This document shows positions 43,991 through 52,498 of a stretch of DNA of 64,000 nucleotides, one piece after another. The translations under genes were made by a program, and so were the position numbers. Every line of letters starts with the position of its first letter. Position 1 is the stretch's first letter. This stretch comes from Woeseiaceae bacterium (lineage in GTDB: Bacteria; Pseudomonadota; Gammaproteobacteria; Steroidobacterales; Woeseiaceae), in assembly GCA_030065915.1 (NCBI GenBank), contig JASJCQ010000017.1:1-64000 (forward strand). The letters run 5' to 3'. The notes under the pieces were generated by a model. It was given only the letters and a program-made list of their open reading frames with translations. It did not search any database and had not been told where the DNA came from.

Positions 43991-44921
43991 TGATTCCGCT
44001 ACCGCCTTTGCACCTGCGTCGATCGGTAACGTTGGCGTCGGCTTTGATGTGCTCGGCCTGGCGATTTCCGGTGCCGGTGATCGAGTTACGGTACAACGCA
44101 GGGAAGCGGTGGGAATCGAGGTGCGCTCGATCTGCACGCCAACGGGTGACGACGTACCGGACCTGTCGAAGGATGCCGGCAAGAACACGGCTTCCATCGC
44201 GGCGGCCAGTCTGTGGCAGTCACAAAAGGCGCCGGGCGGGCTGATCATCGATATCGAGAAAGGCGTGCCGCTGCAGTCTGGTATGGGCAGCTCTGCGGCG
44301 TCGGCCGTGGCCGCTACGGTAGCCGCCAACGCATTGCTCGAAGAGCCACTATCCTTTGCTGCTCTGCTGGACCATGCAATCGAGGGGGAAGCGTTCGCCA
44401 GCGGTGGCCGGCATGCGGACAATGTCGCTCCGAGCCTGCTGGGCGGTCTCGTCGTGTGCCCGCCGGGCATAGACGCCGTCAGGCTGGAGACGCATTCGAC
44501 CGTGTCCAGCGTTCTGGTGCACCCTGAGCTCCGCGTCAATACGGCGGAATCGAGGGCCGGGCTCAGCGACACCGTGACACGCGAACAGTGGATCCGACAG
44601 CAGGGACTGCTGGCCGCATTTGTCACTGCAGTCTTTATGGGCAATATTCCGCTGATGCGTCACTCGCTGAAGGACCTGATCATAGAGCCGCAGCGCGCCG
44701 GTAGCGTTCCGTGTTTTGCCGCTGTGAAGCAGGCTGCGCTGGACTCGGGTGCCATCGGTTGTAGCCTGTCGGGCAGCGGCCCGAGCATCTTCGCCCTGAT
44801 TGAAAACGAGCGCGCCGAGACGGTGGCGTCGGTGATGGTTGAGGCCTGCAGGGCCGAGGGCATCGACTGCCAGCGCTGGATCAGCCCGCTGTCGTCGCCA
44901 GGTGCAGTGCTCGAGGATTGA
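43983..44921 (+). CDS. thrB: Homoserine kinase
   Basis: This 312-residue GHMP-family kinase phosphorylates homoserine. FAPASIGNVGVGFDVLGLA forms the N-terminal motif, and PLQSGMGSSAASAVAA is the ATP loop. The C-terminal motif GCSLSGSGPSIFAL is also present. The start codon at 43983 overlaps the thrA stop by eight bases, which couples the two. An in-frame longer start would add a poor N-terminus. It is followed by thrC. Confidence 0.96.
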   Translation: MTSDSATAFAPASIGNVGVGFDVLGLAISGAGDRVTVQRREAVGIEVRSICTPTGDDVPDLSKDAGKNTASIAAASLWQSQKAPGGLIIDIEKGVPLQSGMGSSAASAVAATVAANALLEEPLSFAALLDHAIEGEAFASGGRHADNVAPSLLGGLVVCPPGIDAVRLETHSTVSSVLVHPELRVNTAESRAGLSDTVTREQWIRQQGLLAAFVTAVFMGNIPLMRHSLKDLIIEPQRAGSVPCFAAVKQAALDSGAIGCSLSGSGPSIFALIENERAETVASVMVEACRAEGIDCQRWISPLSSPGAVLED

Positions 44922-44923
44922 CG

Positions 44924-46255
44924 ATGGAGTTCTTCAGTACACGCGGGCAAGGCCCTGTGAATCTCGACGAGGCGTTGGTTAGAGGCATAGCCGAAGACGG
45001 TGGACTGTTCATGCCGACGCCGATGCCGGAATTTTCTGTATCCGACTTCGATGGCTCGGAGTCGCTGCAGGCGGTCGCCGAAACGCTGCTGGCGCCATTC
45101 TTCGGCGGATCCAGCCTGGAACCGGATCTTGCGAGCATCGTCGATGAGACCTTCTGTTTCCCGATCCCGCTGACCGACCTTCCGTCCGATGCCGGAACGG
45201 TCCAGTTGCTGGAGCTGTATCACGGCCCGACTGCCGCCTTCAAAGACGTCGGTGCGCGATTCCTCTCGGCGTGCATGAAGCGTCTCGAGGGCGACGAGGC
45301 GTCACCGCTGACGATTCTCGTGGCGACGTCGGGCGACACGGGCGGTGCGGTCGCAGCGGCGTTCGATCGGCAGCCGGGGATGCGCGTCGTCGTGTTGTTT
45401 CCGGATGGGCGCGTGTCCGAGCGCCAGGCGCACCAGCTGAGTTGCTGGAGCGACAACGTGCTGTCTCTGTGTGTCGATGGTTCGTTCGACGAATGCCAGG
45501 CGATGGTCAAGGCGGCACTCGCCGACGAGGACCTGTCGGCGCACTATCGATTCAGCTCGGCCAACAGCATCAACATCGGCCGACTGCTGCCTCAGAGCAC
45601 CTACTATGCCTACGCGAGCCTTAAGCACTTTCGCGAGACGGGCCGCAAACCGTCGTTCATCATCCCGACCGGCAACCTCGGCAACGCGCTGGCTTGCATC
45701 ATGGCGCGCGAGATGGGTCTGCCGATTGCATCCGTGATCCTGGCGACGAATGCGAATCGCACGATCCCCGACTACTTCGAGACGCTCGAGTGGCTGCCCC
45801 GCGCGAGCCTGCAGACGCTCGCGTCGGCGATGGATGTGGGCAACCCCAGCAACATGGAGCGATTGAGATCGTTCCTCGGCGACGCAGACGTATTGCGGAC
45901 CCGGCTCGGTGTGCGCTCCGTGCCAGACGACGAGATTGAAGAGGACATCGCCGTCGACTATAAGGATTTCGGCTTCGCTGTCTGTCCGCATACGGCCACG
46001 GCGACGCGAACCTGGCGCGAACTTGACGATGCGCTCAGAATAGATGAAGACTGGATTCTTGTCGCGACGGCGCACCCGGCCAAGTTCGAAACCGTGGTTG
46101 AGCCGTTGATCGGCGATGAGGTGCCATTGCCACCTGAGCTCGAGGCCATCCTGTCTCGGCCGAAGCGCGCCATATCGATCCCGGCAACGCAGGAGGCGAT
46201 GGCGGCCGAAATGGACAGGCGATTCGCGGGCAGCGGAGAACAGTACTCGTCATGA
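44924..46255 (+). CDS. thrC: Threonine synthase
   Basis: This 443-residue PLP enzyme converts phosphohomoserine to threonine. The PLP lysine is in HGPTAAFKDVGARF, the phosphate-binding loop in VATSGDTGGAVAA, and PTGNLGNALACIMA is typical of the bacterial long form. I start at ATG 44924 (MEFFSTRGQGP), which matches the family, rather than the TTG six bases before. It is the third gene of a complete thrABC operon. Its last codons overlap the next gene's start. Confidence 0.96.
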   Translation: MEFFSTRGQGPVNLDEALVRGIAEDGGLFMPTPMPEFSVSDFDGSESLQAVAETLLAPFFGGSSLEPDLASIVDETFCFPIPLTDLPSDAGTVQLLELYHGPTAAFKDVGARFLSACMKRLEGDEASPLTILVATSGDTGGAVAAAFDRQPGMRVVVLFPDGRVSERQAHQLSCWSDNVLSLCVDGSFDECQAMVKAALADEDLSAHYRFSSANSINIGRLLPQSTYYAYASLKHFRETGRKPSFIIPTGNLGNALACIMAREMGLPIASVILATNANRTIPDYFETLEWLPRASLQTLASAMDVGNPSNMERLRSFLGDADVLRTRLGVRSVPDDEIEEDIAVDYKDFGFAVCPHTATATRTWRELDDALRIDEDWILVATAHPAKFETVVEPLIGDEVPLPPELEAILSRPKRAISIPATQEAMAAEMDRRFAGSGEQYSS

Positions 46256-46809
46256 ACGGCACAATTCATTTGCAGTACCCGTTGGTGATTCTGCTGGTCG
46301 TGGTTGCGCTTGCCAGCCTGTGGTTCTGGTATCGCAGGCGCAAGGGTGGATCCCGTTTCCAGCAAATGCTGTCAGCAATCAGCTTTGCGCGCGCCGACGG
46401 CCTGATCATTCCAAATGGAGATGAGGGCGAGATACAGATCGATCACCTGTTGCTGACGTCCCAGGGCTTGCTGATCCTGCACATCAAGGATGTTCAGGGC
46501 ATCGTCTTCGGCAGTGACAAGATGCAGGACTGGGCCGTCATAGCCGAAGACCGCCGGTTTACGTTTTCGAACCCGCAGCCAGCGCTCTACGATCGCATTG
46601 CAGCCGTTCGGCAGATCGTCAAGGACGTACCCGTAAGCGGGCGCTTGCTGTTCTTGGACGGCGCCGAATTCACGAAGGGCGTGCCGGACCTGGTGGCCAC
46701 GGTCGACGAACTCATGAACGATTTTGCGGAGCCCGACAAGGCCGCTGCAGAGCGAAAGATCGACGCGTTTAAGCCGTTCTGGGAAGAAATCTTAAAGCGG
46801 TCGCGTTGA
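46252..46809 (+). CDS. NERD-domain membrane-anchored protein coupled to thrC
   Basis: This 185-residue protein has an N-terminal membrane helix (about 8-27, PLVILLVVVALASLWFWY) and then a basic segment (RRRKGG). A domain follows with the nuclease-related (NERD) pattern GEIQIDHLLLTSQGLLILHI, then KDVQGIVFG and later LFLDGAEFTKGVP. NERD domains are thought to resemble restriction-type nucleases, but activity here is unproven. The ATGA overlap with thrC means it is co-translated with threonine synthesis, an odd pairing. The last codons, WEEILKRSR-stop, are the first unit of the downstream tandem array. Confidence 0.8.
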   Translation: MNGTIHLQYPLVILLVVVALASLWFWYRRRKGGSRFQQMLSAISFARADGLIIPNGDEGEIQIDHLLLTSQGLLILHIKDVQGIVFGSDKMQDWAVIAEDRRFTFSNPQPALYDRIAAVRQIVKDVPVSGRLLFLDGAEFTKGVPDLVATVDELMNDFAEPDKAAAERKIDAFKPFWEEILKRSR

Positions 46810-47100
46810 TAATCGCGACTGGGAGGACATCGTTCGGCGATCCCGTTAAAAAATCGCGATCTGGGAAGAAATTCTAAAGCGGTCGCGCTGATAATCGCGA
46901 CTGGGAGGGGATCTTGAAGCGGTCTCGCTAATAATCGCGACTGGGAGGAAATCCTGTTGCGGTCTCGCAAATATATCGCGACCTGGTAGGACATCGTTCG
47001 GCGACCCCGTTAGAGAATCGCGACTGGGAGGAGACCTTGAAGCGGTCGCCCTGAAAATCGCGGCTGGGAGGAAATCATTCGGCGATCCCGCTAATCAGCG
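46779..47100 (+). repeat. Eight-unit 40-42-bp array repeating the 3' end of the NERD gene
   Basis: Units start at 46779, 46819, 46861, 46901, 46941, 46983, 47024 and 47064. The first includes the last codons and stop of the NERD gene. Read from its own TGG, each unit gives almost the same ending: WEEILKRSR, WEDIVRRSR, WEEILKRSR, WEGILKRSR, WEEILLRSR (no stop until TGG TAG), W-stop-DIVRRPR, WEETLKRSP and WEEIIRRSR, each but the fifth then ending in a stop. Two nucleotide types (TTGAAGCGGTCGCG and GTTCGGCGATCCCG) encode near-identical peptides. Many units also hold the inverted repeat GTCGCG/CGCGAC. Confidence 0.9.
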
Positions 47101-47127
47101 CTATCAGTCCTGCCGCGCTGACTCCGC

Positions 47128-47913
47128 TTAGAGCCCAAAGAAGCGCTCGGCATTCTCCCGCGTAATCTCGGCGACGTGCTCGTACGACTGACCCCGGCAG
47201 TCCGCGACCATGCGCAGCACCTCGGGCAGGTACATCGGTTCATTGCGCCGTGACTTGGGGCGCGGCCTGATCGTTCGTGGCAGCAGGTAGGGTGCATCTG
47301 TCTCGATCATCAGCCGGTCGTCCGGAATCAGCCCGACGATGCGCTGCAGGTCCGTACCGCGCCGTTCATCGCAGACCCAGCCTGTTATCCCTATGTAGAG
47401 ATCGAGCTCGATATAGGCCTTCAGCTCCGATTCATTGCCCGTGAAACAGTGCGCGACAGCCGGTCCGAGCTTGTCGAGGCGCGGCTCCATGATGGCCAGG
47501 AAGTCATCGTGGGCATCCCGCTGGTGCAGGAACAAAGGCATGCCGGATTCTCTGGCGATCTCGAGTTGTCGTTCGAATGCGTCAATCTGCGCAGCTCTCG
47601 GCGAGAAATTACGAAAGTAGTCGAGCCCACATTCCCCGACGGCGACCACCCTGTTCGACAAAACGAGATCCCTGATTAGCGCGTCGCTTTCGTCGGTGTA
47701 ATCCGACGCGTGGTGCGGATGCATGCCGGCCGTGGCGTACAGGAACCCCGGCGCGGACTCGGCGAGCCTGGCCGCGTCACGGTTGCTGTCATCACTGCTG
47801 CCGGTCAGGACGATCTTTTCGACGCCGACATCCCGCGCGCGTTGAAGCACCTCGTCGCGGTCATCGTCAAAGCTGTCATGGGCCAGGTTGGCGCCGATAT
47901 CGATGAGACGCAT
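47128..47913 (-). CDS. tatD: TatD-family metal-dependent DNase/hydrolase
   Basis: This 261-residue TIM-barrel hydrolase begins MRLIDIGANLAHDSFDDDRD. Other ligands are Glu in VAVGECGLDYFRN, His in FLHQRDAHDDFLAI and AVAHCFTG, and Asp in LMIETDAPYLLPR. TatD proteins act as 3'-5' exonucleases in DNA repair and degradation. I use the ATG at 47913. It overlaps the ABC permease stop by one base (TGATG), so it ends that operon. The usual YchF- or DNA-polymerase-linked context is absent. The subfamily could equally be YcfH/YjjV, so the symbol is tentative. Confidence 0.85.
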   Translation of the reverse strand: MRLIDIGANLAHDSFDDDRDEVLQRARDVGVEKIVLTGSSDDSNRDAARLAESAPGFLYATAGMHPHHASDYTDESDALIRDLVLSNRVVAVGECGLDYFRNFSPRAAQIDAFERQLEIARESGMPLFLHQRDAHDDFLAIMEPRLDKLGPAVAHCFTGNESELKAYIELDLYIGITGWVCDERRGTDLQRIVGLIPDDRLMIETDAPYLLPRTIRPRPKSRRNEPMYLPEVLRMVADCRGQSYEHVAEITRENAERFFGL

Positions 47914-48938
47914 CAGGCCGGGTCCCACCGGAAGAAGCGCGCACCAAGGCCCAGGAAAACCGCGCTCATCGCAACGAGTACGGCGAGGCTGACCCAGACG
48001 TCTGCAAGGCCGGCGCCGTCTAGGATGACCGCTCTCGCGGCGTCGAGTATGTGCGTCAACGGGAAAATCTTGGCGGCGGACTGGACGAGCTGCCCGGCGC
48101 CCTCGAGCGAAAACCAGACGCCGGACAACAGCATCATCGGCCAGTTGATCATGTTCAGGAGCCCGCCGGCCAGCTCTTCACTGGTCACTCTCGACGCGAC
48201 CAGCAATCCCATGGAGACGAGTGACACCGCGCCGAGCAGTCCGATCAGAAGTAGCAGCAGGTAGCTGCCGTCCATGCGCGTGCCGAGCGCCCAGTGCGTG
48301 CCTATGAAGATGATCGCCGTAATGGTCATCGTCAGCATCAATCGTGACGCGACCTGGGCGATGATGAATTCCAGTGGCCGCACCGGCGTCGCCCTGAGTC
48401 GTTTCAGGAAGCCGTTCTTGCGGTAGCGCACCACAACATAGCCGACGCCGAACAGGCAGCTGAACATCATGTTCATGCCGAGAATGCCGGGCAGCACCCA
48501 GTCGACATAGTCGATGGCATCGCCGTCGATCTCGGATTTCTGCAGACTGCCGTTAACGAGGGAATCGGTTTGCAGCAGGGCCAGCTCGACGAAGTAGCCC
48601 TTCGGCGAGCTGGGGTTCACCCAGTACTCGTTGCCCTCTTCGAAATCCACTAGCAGGTCGAGCTGGTGCCTTGCGACCTTGCGCATGGCCACGGCGACGT
48701 CGTCGACAGTGACAAAGCGTATGTACTGCGTTTCCAGGAACGGATGTTCTGCGCGGTCGATCACTTCGGCCTGCTGCACGACGCCGACGGTGTACTGCGT
48801 CCGGCCGTCGCCGCCGAAAGCCAGGGAAAGGCCGGCCATCAGCGCGATCGGCAGCAGGATATTCCACGCCATCGTGCCTCGGTCGCGGATGAATTCGAGG
48901 TTGCGTGCTTTGAAGATCGCGAGGATTCGTTTCAGCAT
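47913..48938 (-). CDS. ABC-2 type exporter permease
   Basis: This 341-residue membrane protein has one N-terminal helix (about 22-42, MAWNILLPIALMAGLSLAFG). A large outer loop of about 120 residues precedes five further helices (about 165-335). This matches the YhhJ/drug-exporter ABC-2 layout. VLPGILGMNMMFSCLFGVGY and LRATPVRPLEFIIAQVASR are family stretches. It works with the ATPase encoded two bases upstream. The substrate could be a drug, lipid or polysaccharide and cannot be told. TatD is coupled to its end. Confidence 0.88.
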   Translation of the reverse strand: MLKRILAIFKARNLEFIRDRGTMAWNILLPIALMAGLSLAFGGDGRTQYTVGVVQQAEVIDRAEHPFLETQYIRFVTVDDVAVAMRKVARHQLDLLVDFEEGNEYWVNPSSPKGYFVELALLQTDSLVNGSLQKSEIDGDAIDYVDWVLPGILGMNMMFSCLFGVGYVVVRYRKNGFLKRLRATPVRPLEFIIAQVASRLMLTMTITAIIFIGTHWALGTRMDGSYLLLLLIGLLGAVSLVSMGLLVASRVTSEELAGGLLNMINWPMMLLSGVWFSLEGAGQLVQSAAKIFPLTHILDAARAVILDGAGLADVWVSLAVLVAMSAVFLGLGARFFRWDPA

Positions 48939-48940
48939 GC

Positions 48941-49822
48941 TCAGGTCCGGAGGCTGTGGCCGGTCAGGTCCAGGAACAGGTCTTCGAGATTGGCCTGTCG
49001 AATCTTGATGCGGTTGGCGTCAAAGAGGTGCGGGGTCAATGCCGCGAGACTGCCCGGTATGTCCTCCGTCAGCACCTCGACGATGCCGAGATCTTCAATG
49101 GTCTGGTGATCGATGCCCGCGAGGTCGTCTTTGACGTTGTCGATGGGCAACTCGATTATGAGGCCCTTGTAACGTTCCTGCAGCAGCTCGTCGGGAGGGC
49201 CCGACGCGATGATCTTGCCTTCGTCCATAATCGCGATCTCGTCGCACAGCACGTGCGCCTCGTCCATGTAGTGCGTCGTCAGGATAATCGTCGTTCCATC
49301 GTTTTGGATGCGTTGCACGAGCTGCCAGAAATTGCGCCGTGCCTGCGGGTCAAGGCCCGTGGTCGGTTCGTCGAGAAACACGACGCGGGGCTTGTTGACC
49401 AATGCGATCGCCAGCAGCATTCGCTGACGCTGCCCGCCCGATAATTTTCGGTTGTCCCGGGAAAGCAGCTCCCCCAGCGAGCAGGCCTCGATGATGTCAT
49501 CGAGGTGAGCCTGCCGGTCATACAACGTCTGGAACATGATCAACGTCTCCATGACGGTGAGGTTGTCCTGCAACGCCGTGTTCTGGAATTGAATGCCCGC
49601 TTCCTCTCGAAAACGACGGCCTGCGATCTCTCCCTGGTAGTAGACCTCACCGGATGTCGCCGGCGTTACGCCCTCGATGATCTCGACGGTTGTCGTTTTG
49701 CCGGCGCCGTTCGGGCCCAGCAGTCCGAAGCAGATACCCTCCCGCACGCCGAAACTGACGTTGTCGACAGCGAGAACGTTGGGATAGGACTTGACGAGAT
49801 TTCGAGCTTCGAGAGCGTACAT
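48941..49822 (-). CDS. ABC transporter ATP-binding protein
   Basis: The protein has 293 residues. Walker A is LLGPNGAGKTTTVEII (about 36-48), the signature LSGGQRQRML, and Walker B VVFLDEPTTGLDPQARR, with the switch His in TTHYMDEA. The DrrA/CcmA-like C-terminal extension (about 220-293) is present. It powers the ABC-2 permease that follows two bases later. Together they form an exporter operon with tatD as third gene. The ATG at 49822 agrees with the family N-terminus MYALEARNLVKSYP. Confidence 0.93.
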   Translation of the reverse strand: MYALEARNLVKSYPNVLAVDNVSFGVREGICFGLLGPNGAGKTTTVEIIEGVTPATSGEVYYQGEIAGRRFREEAGIQFQNTALQDNLTVMETLIMFQTLYDRQAHLDDIIEACSLGELLSRDNRKLSGGQRQRMLLAIALVNKPRVVFLDEPTTGLDPQARRNFWQLVQRIQNDGTTIILTTHYMDEAHVLCDEIAIMDEGKIIASGPPDELLQERYKGLIIELPIDNVKDDLAGIDHQTIEDLGIVEVLTEDIPGSLAALTPHLFDANRIKIRQANLEDLFLDLTGHSLRT

Positions 49823-49951
49823 TCGGGGTACCTTCGTTGAGGCGCGGCAAGGTTAACGCAATTCGGCCGACCTAGGCTATGTCGGAGCCGTTCCAACCAT
49901 TTCAAGCTTTGTGGTATCCAAGAGATACAGAATCACTCCAGGGGCACAGAA

Positions 49952-50668
49952 ATGATTGGAAAAAATGCACGTTTGATCGCCGCGACCTGTTTACTGGCGC
50001 TGGCAGTACCGGCCTACGCTGGCTCGGTGAACAAGAGCGTCAAGATCGAGCCGGGCACAACCGCGGATGGTGCAAGTTCGGTTAACGGCAGCGTCACGGT
50101 CGGTGAGGGCGCCACGGTCACGGGTGACGTCGAGACGGTCAACGGCACGATCCGGGTTCGTTCGACGGCCATTGTCGAAGACGTATCGACAGTGAACGGA
50201 TCGGTGAAGATTGCCGACAACGTGCAGGCCGACAGCCTGTCCACAGTGAACGGCTCGGTCTCCGTCGGCGCAGGATCCAGCATCCGCAGGAATATGGAAG
50301 CCGTAAACGGTCGATTGTCGGTCGAGAGCGGCGCCACGATCGGCGGCTCGGTCGAGAACGTTAATGGCGAGGTCGACATCGACGGGGCTTCGATCACGAA
50401 GGACATCACTACCGTGAATGGCGACATTCAGCTTGAGAACGGGGCCCACGTCATGGGCGATATCGTCGTGAAAAAGCCGGGCGGCTGGGGCTGGAACAAC
50501 AAAAAGCGCAAGCCGAAGATCACGCTGGGCCGCAACGCACGGGTTGACGGCACGATCGTCGCAGAGCGCGAAGTCGAGATCTTCATGCATGAGACGGCCG
50601 AGCTCGGCGGCGTATCTGGCAAAGCCAGCATGGAAGACGTAGTTCGCTTTAGCGGAAACAAGCCGTAA
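49952..50668 (+). CDS. Secreted VNG-repeat protein (probable beta-solenoid)
   Basis: This 238-residue protein has a signal peptide (MIGKNARLIAATCLLALAVPAYA). Seven tandem repeats of about 18-19 residues follow, centred on VNGS/VNGT/VNGE (for example STVNGSVKIADNVQADSLS). The spacing suits a parallel beta-helix with one turn per repeat, similar to bactofilins and polymer-forming proteins. A basic loop (WGWNNKKRKPKI, about 178-190) and a C-terminal cap end the molecule. It should lie in the periplasm. I know related unnamed proteins but no function. It may form fibres or a scaffold, which is inference. It precedes the YgjP-like gene by ten bases. Confidence 0.82.
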   Translation: MIGKNARLIAATCLLALAVPAYAGSVNKSVKIEPGTTADGASSVNGSVTVGEGATVTGDVETVNGTIRVRSTAIVEDVSTVNGSVKIADNVQADSLSTVNGSVSVGAGSSIRRNMEAVNGRLSVESGATIGGSVENVNGEVDIDGASITKDITTVNGDIQLENGAHVMGDIVVKKPGGWGWNNKKRKPKITLGRNARVDGTIVAEREVEIFMHETAELGGVSGKASMEDVVRFSGNKP

Positions 50669-50678
50669 ACTAGGTGCT

Positions 50679-51437
50679 GTGCAGAGCGCAGCATCGCAAC
50701 TGACCCTTTTTAAGGAAGTCGAGAAGCCCGACGCTGATCCGTCGGGCTTTTCTGTGCGCGTCTCCGGCAGAGCCAAGCGTATTTCGATCAAGGTGTATCC
50801 GCGAGGTCGGGTCGAGGTCGTGGCCCCAAAACGGGCGCGACCGAAGGATGTACAGGCCTTTGTCAGCGAGCACCGCGAGTGGATACACAAGACGAGAAAG
50901 GCCTTCGCCGCCGATGTGCCGCCGGAGGCCTTTGAACTGCCCCAGGCAATCGACCTGCCAGGCGCGGGCCTGTCAGTTCGGGTTGCGTACCGGCACAAGG
51001 CCGGCGTCAGTCGAATACGATTCCGGCGCCACGGCGACGTGCTGGTGCTGACCGGCAATGTCGACGACGAGATGCAGTGCGTCGAGGCGTTGAGGCGCTG
51101 GTTGCGCAGCGAGGCCAGGCGCACGCTCGAGCCGCAGCTTGAACTGCTGTCAGATTTGACCGGCAACGCCTATAAGAAACTGCAGATTCGCGGTCAGAAA
51201 ACTTGCTGGGGCAGCCACTCCAGCACCGGCACGATCAGCCTGAATTACAGCGTGTTGTTTCTGGCGCCGGAGCTCGTTCGCTATTTGCTGGTTCACGAGC
51301 TGTGCCACGCGAAGCACATGAATCATTCGGCCAGTTACTGGTCGCTCGTTGGCCGGTTCGAGCCCGATTACAAGGCGCTCGACCGACGGTTGTCGGAATC
51401 CTGGAGAGACATTCCGGTCTGGTTGGGACTGCATTGA
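50679..51437 (+). CDS. YgjP-like (M48-related) metallopeptidase
   Basis: This 252-residue protein starts at a GTG at 50679. The zinc motif HELCHAKHMNHS gives His, Glu and His ligands, and a third ligand is likely in the following helix (SYWSLVGRFEPDYK). The conserved TCWGSHSSTGTISLNY precedes it. It belongs to the YgjP/DUF45 family (WLM/SprT-like), for which a protease role in handling DNA-protein crosslinks has been proposed in relatives, but this is not shown for YgjP itself. It has no signal peptide and is cytoplasmic. It lies ten bases after the VNG protein, likely on the same transcript. Confidence 0.88.
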   Translation: MQSAASQLTLFKEVEKPDADPSGFSVRVSGRAKRISIKVYPRGRVEVVAPKRARPKDVQAFVSEHREWIHKTRKAFAADVPPEAFELPQAIDLPGAGLSVRVAYRHKAGVSRIRFRRHGDVLVLTGNVDDEMQCVEALRRWLRSEARRTLEPQLELLSDLTGNAYKKLQIRGQKTCWGSHSSTGTISLNYSVLFLAPELVRYLLVHELCHAKHMNHSASYWSLVGRFEPDYKALDRRLSESWRDIPVWLGLH

Positions 51438-51487
51438 CCGACTCCGCCGCTGCTTGTTGCGGCGGAGTGATCCTCGGGCCAGGTTCT

Positions 51488-52489
51488 TTATCCCTGGTCC
51501 AGCAGCTCCCGCAGGTTGATCACCGCCGCATTAGCGCGTGCCAGGTAGTTCGCCATGACCAGCGAGTGGTTCGCGAAGATGCCGTAGCCGCCGCCGTTCA
51601 GGACCATTGGCGATCGAAGCGGCTGCAGGCTCGCCTCCAGTTCGCGGATGATCTGCCGAACGCTCGCGGTGGCATTCTTGTCGTCCAGCACCTGCGCGAA
51701 GTCGAGTTCGACAGCGCGGAAGAAATGCAGCAGTGCCCAGGCGGAACCACGAGCTTCGAAGAAGATATCGTCGATGTCCCACCAGGAGGTTCTGACATCA
51801 ACGATATCCGGCTGTGCCTGCGCGGCTTCGGCGGACGGGTCGCCCGCAAGCTCCTCGTTGATGACCGTGGTTACGACGCTGTTGCCGAGACGTCGGGACA
51901 GGCTGCCGAGTCGTTTCTCGACCTGCGATAGCCATTCCCTCAGGTTGTCGGCACGCGCGTAGAACTGCGCATCGGGGTCAGCCTGCCGAGTGAGTCGATC
52001 ACGGTAGACCTTGAAGCCCTTGATCGCGTCCCGGTATTCCGATTCTGTCGGCGGCAGGATCCATGAATTGTTGTCGAAGAAAAACAGCGGCTCGGCACCG
52101 GACACGTCCGGGTCTTCGCTCGACTGCGACTGGGTTCGGCTGTAGTCGTTGCGAATGACGCGTGCCAGGTCACGAACCTGCTGCAACGCACCGAATTCCC
52201 AGTTGGGAATGTTATCCAGGAAGACACTGGGAGGAGTGCGGTCGTTGCTCAGGTAGCCTCCCGGCTTCTCAAGCAGGGTCTCTGCGACCTTGATCAGCGT
52301 ATCGGTCGTGGCGTAACCGACGACGTGGGAATCGTCCTCGATGTACTCGTTGACCCAAAACACGCCCGGCGTTCGCGACCAGTAAATAGCGATTATGACC
52401 ATGAACAGGGCAACAACCGCCAGCACGTACAGCGAAGTCTTCAGAATTCTCGGTCGTCTCATTATTTTTGCAGCGGTTGCGTCAGCCAC
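51488..52489 (-). CDS. DUF2333 membrane-anchored protein
   Basis: This 333-residue protein has one membrane helix (about 18-38, SLYVLAVVALFMVIIAIYW) and then a large soluble domain beginning FWVNEYIEDDSHVVGYATTD. The sequence matches DUF2333, a proteobacterial family without a known function. LFFFDNNSWILPPTESEYRD and IVDVRTSWWDIDDIFFEARG are its conserved stretches. The domain should be periplasmic. The gene follows the sirtuin by nine bases, so it is probably co-transcribed with it. Confidence 0.85.
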   Translation of the reverse strand: MADATAAKIMRRPRILKTSLYVLAVVALFMVIIAIYWSRTPGVFWVNEYIEDDSHVVGYATTDTLIKVAETLLEKPGGYLSNDRTPPSVFLDNIPNWEFGALQQVRDLARVIRNDYSRTQSQSSEDPDVSGAEPLFFFDNNSWILPPTESEYRDAIKGFKVYRDRLTRQADPDAQFYARADNLREWLSQVEKRLGSLSRRLGNSVVTTVINEELAGDPSAEAAQAQPDIVDVRTSWWDIDDIFFEARGSAWALLHFFRAVELDFAQVLDDKNATASVRQIIRELEASLQPLRSPMVLNGGGYGIFANHSLVMANYLARANAAVINLRELLDQG

Positions 52490-52498
52490 GTCAGATCC

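Noticed and set aside
46779-47100. CRISPR-like array
   Set aside because: Units are contiguous and variable along their whole length, with no alternation of fixed repeats and unique spacers, and no cas genes are in the window.
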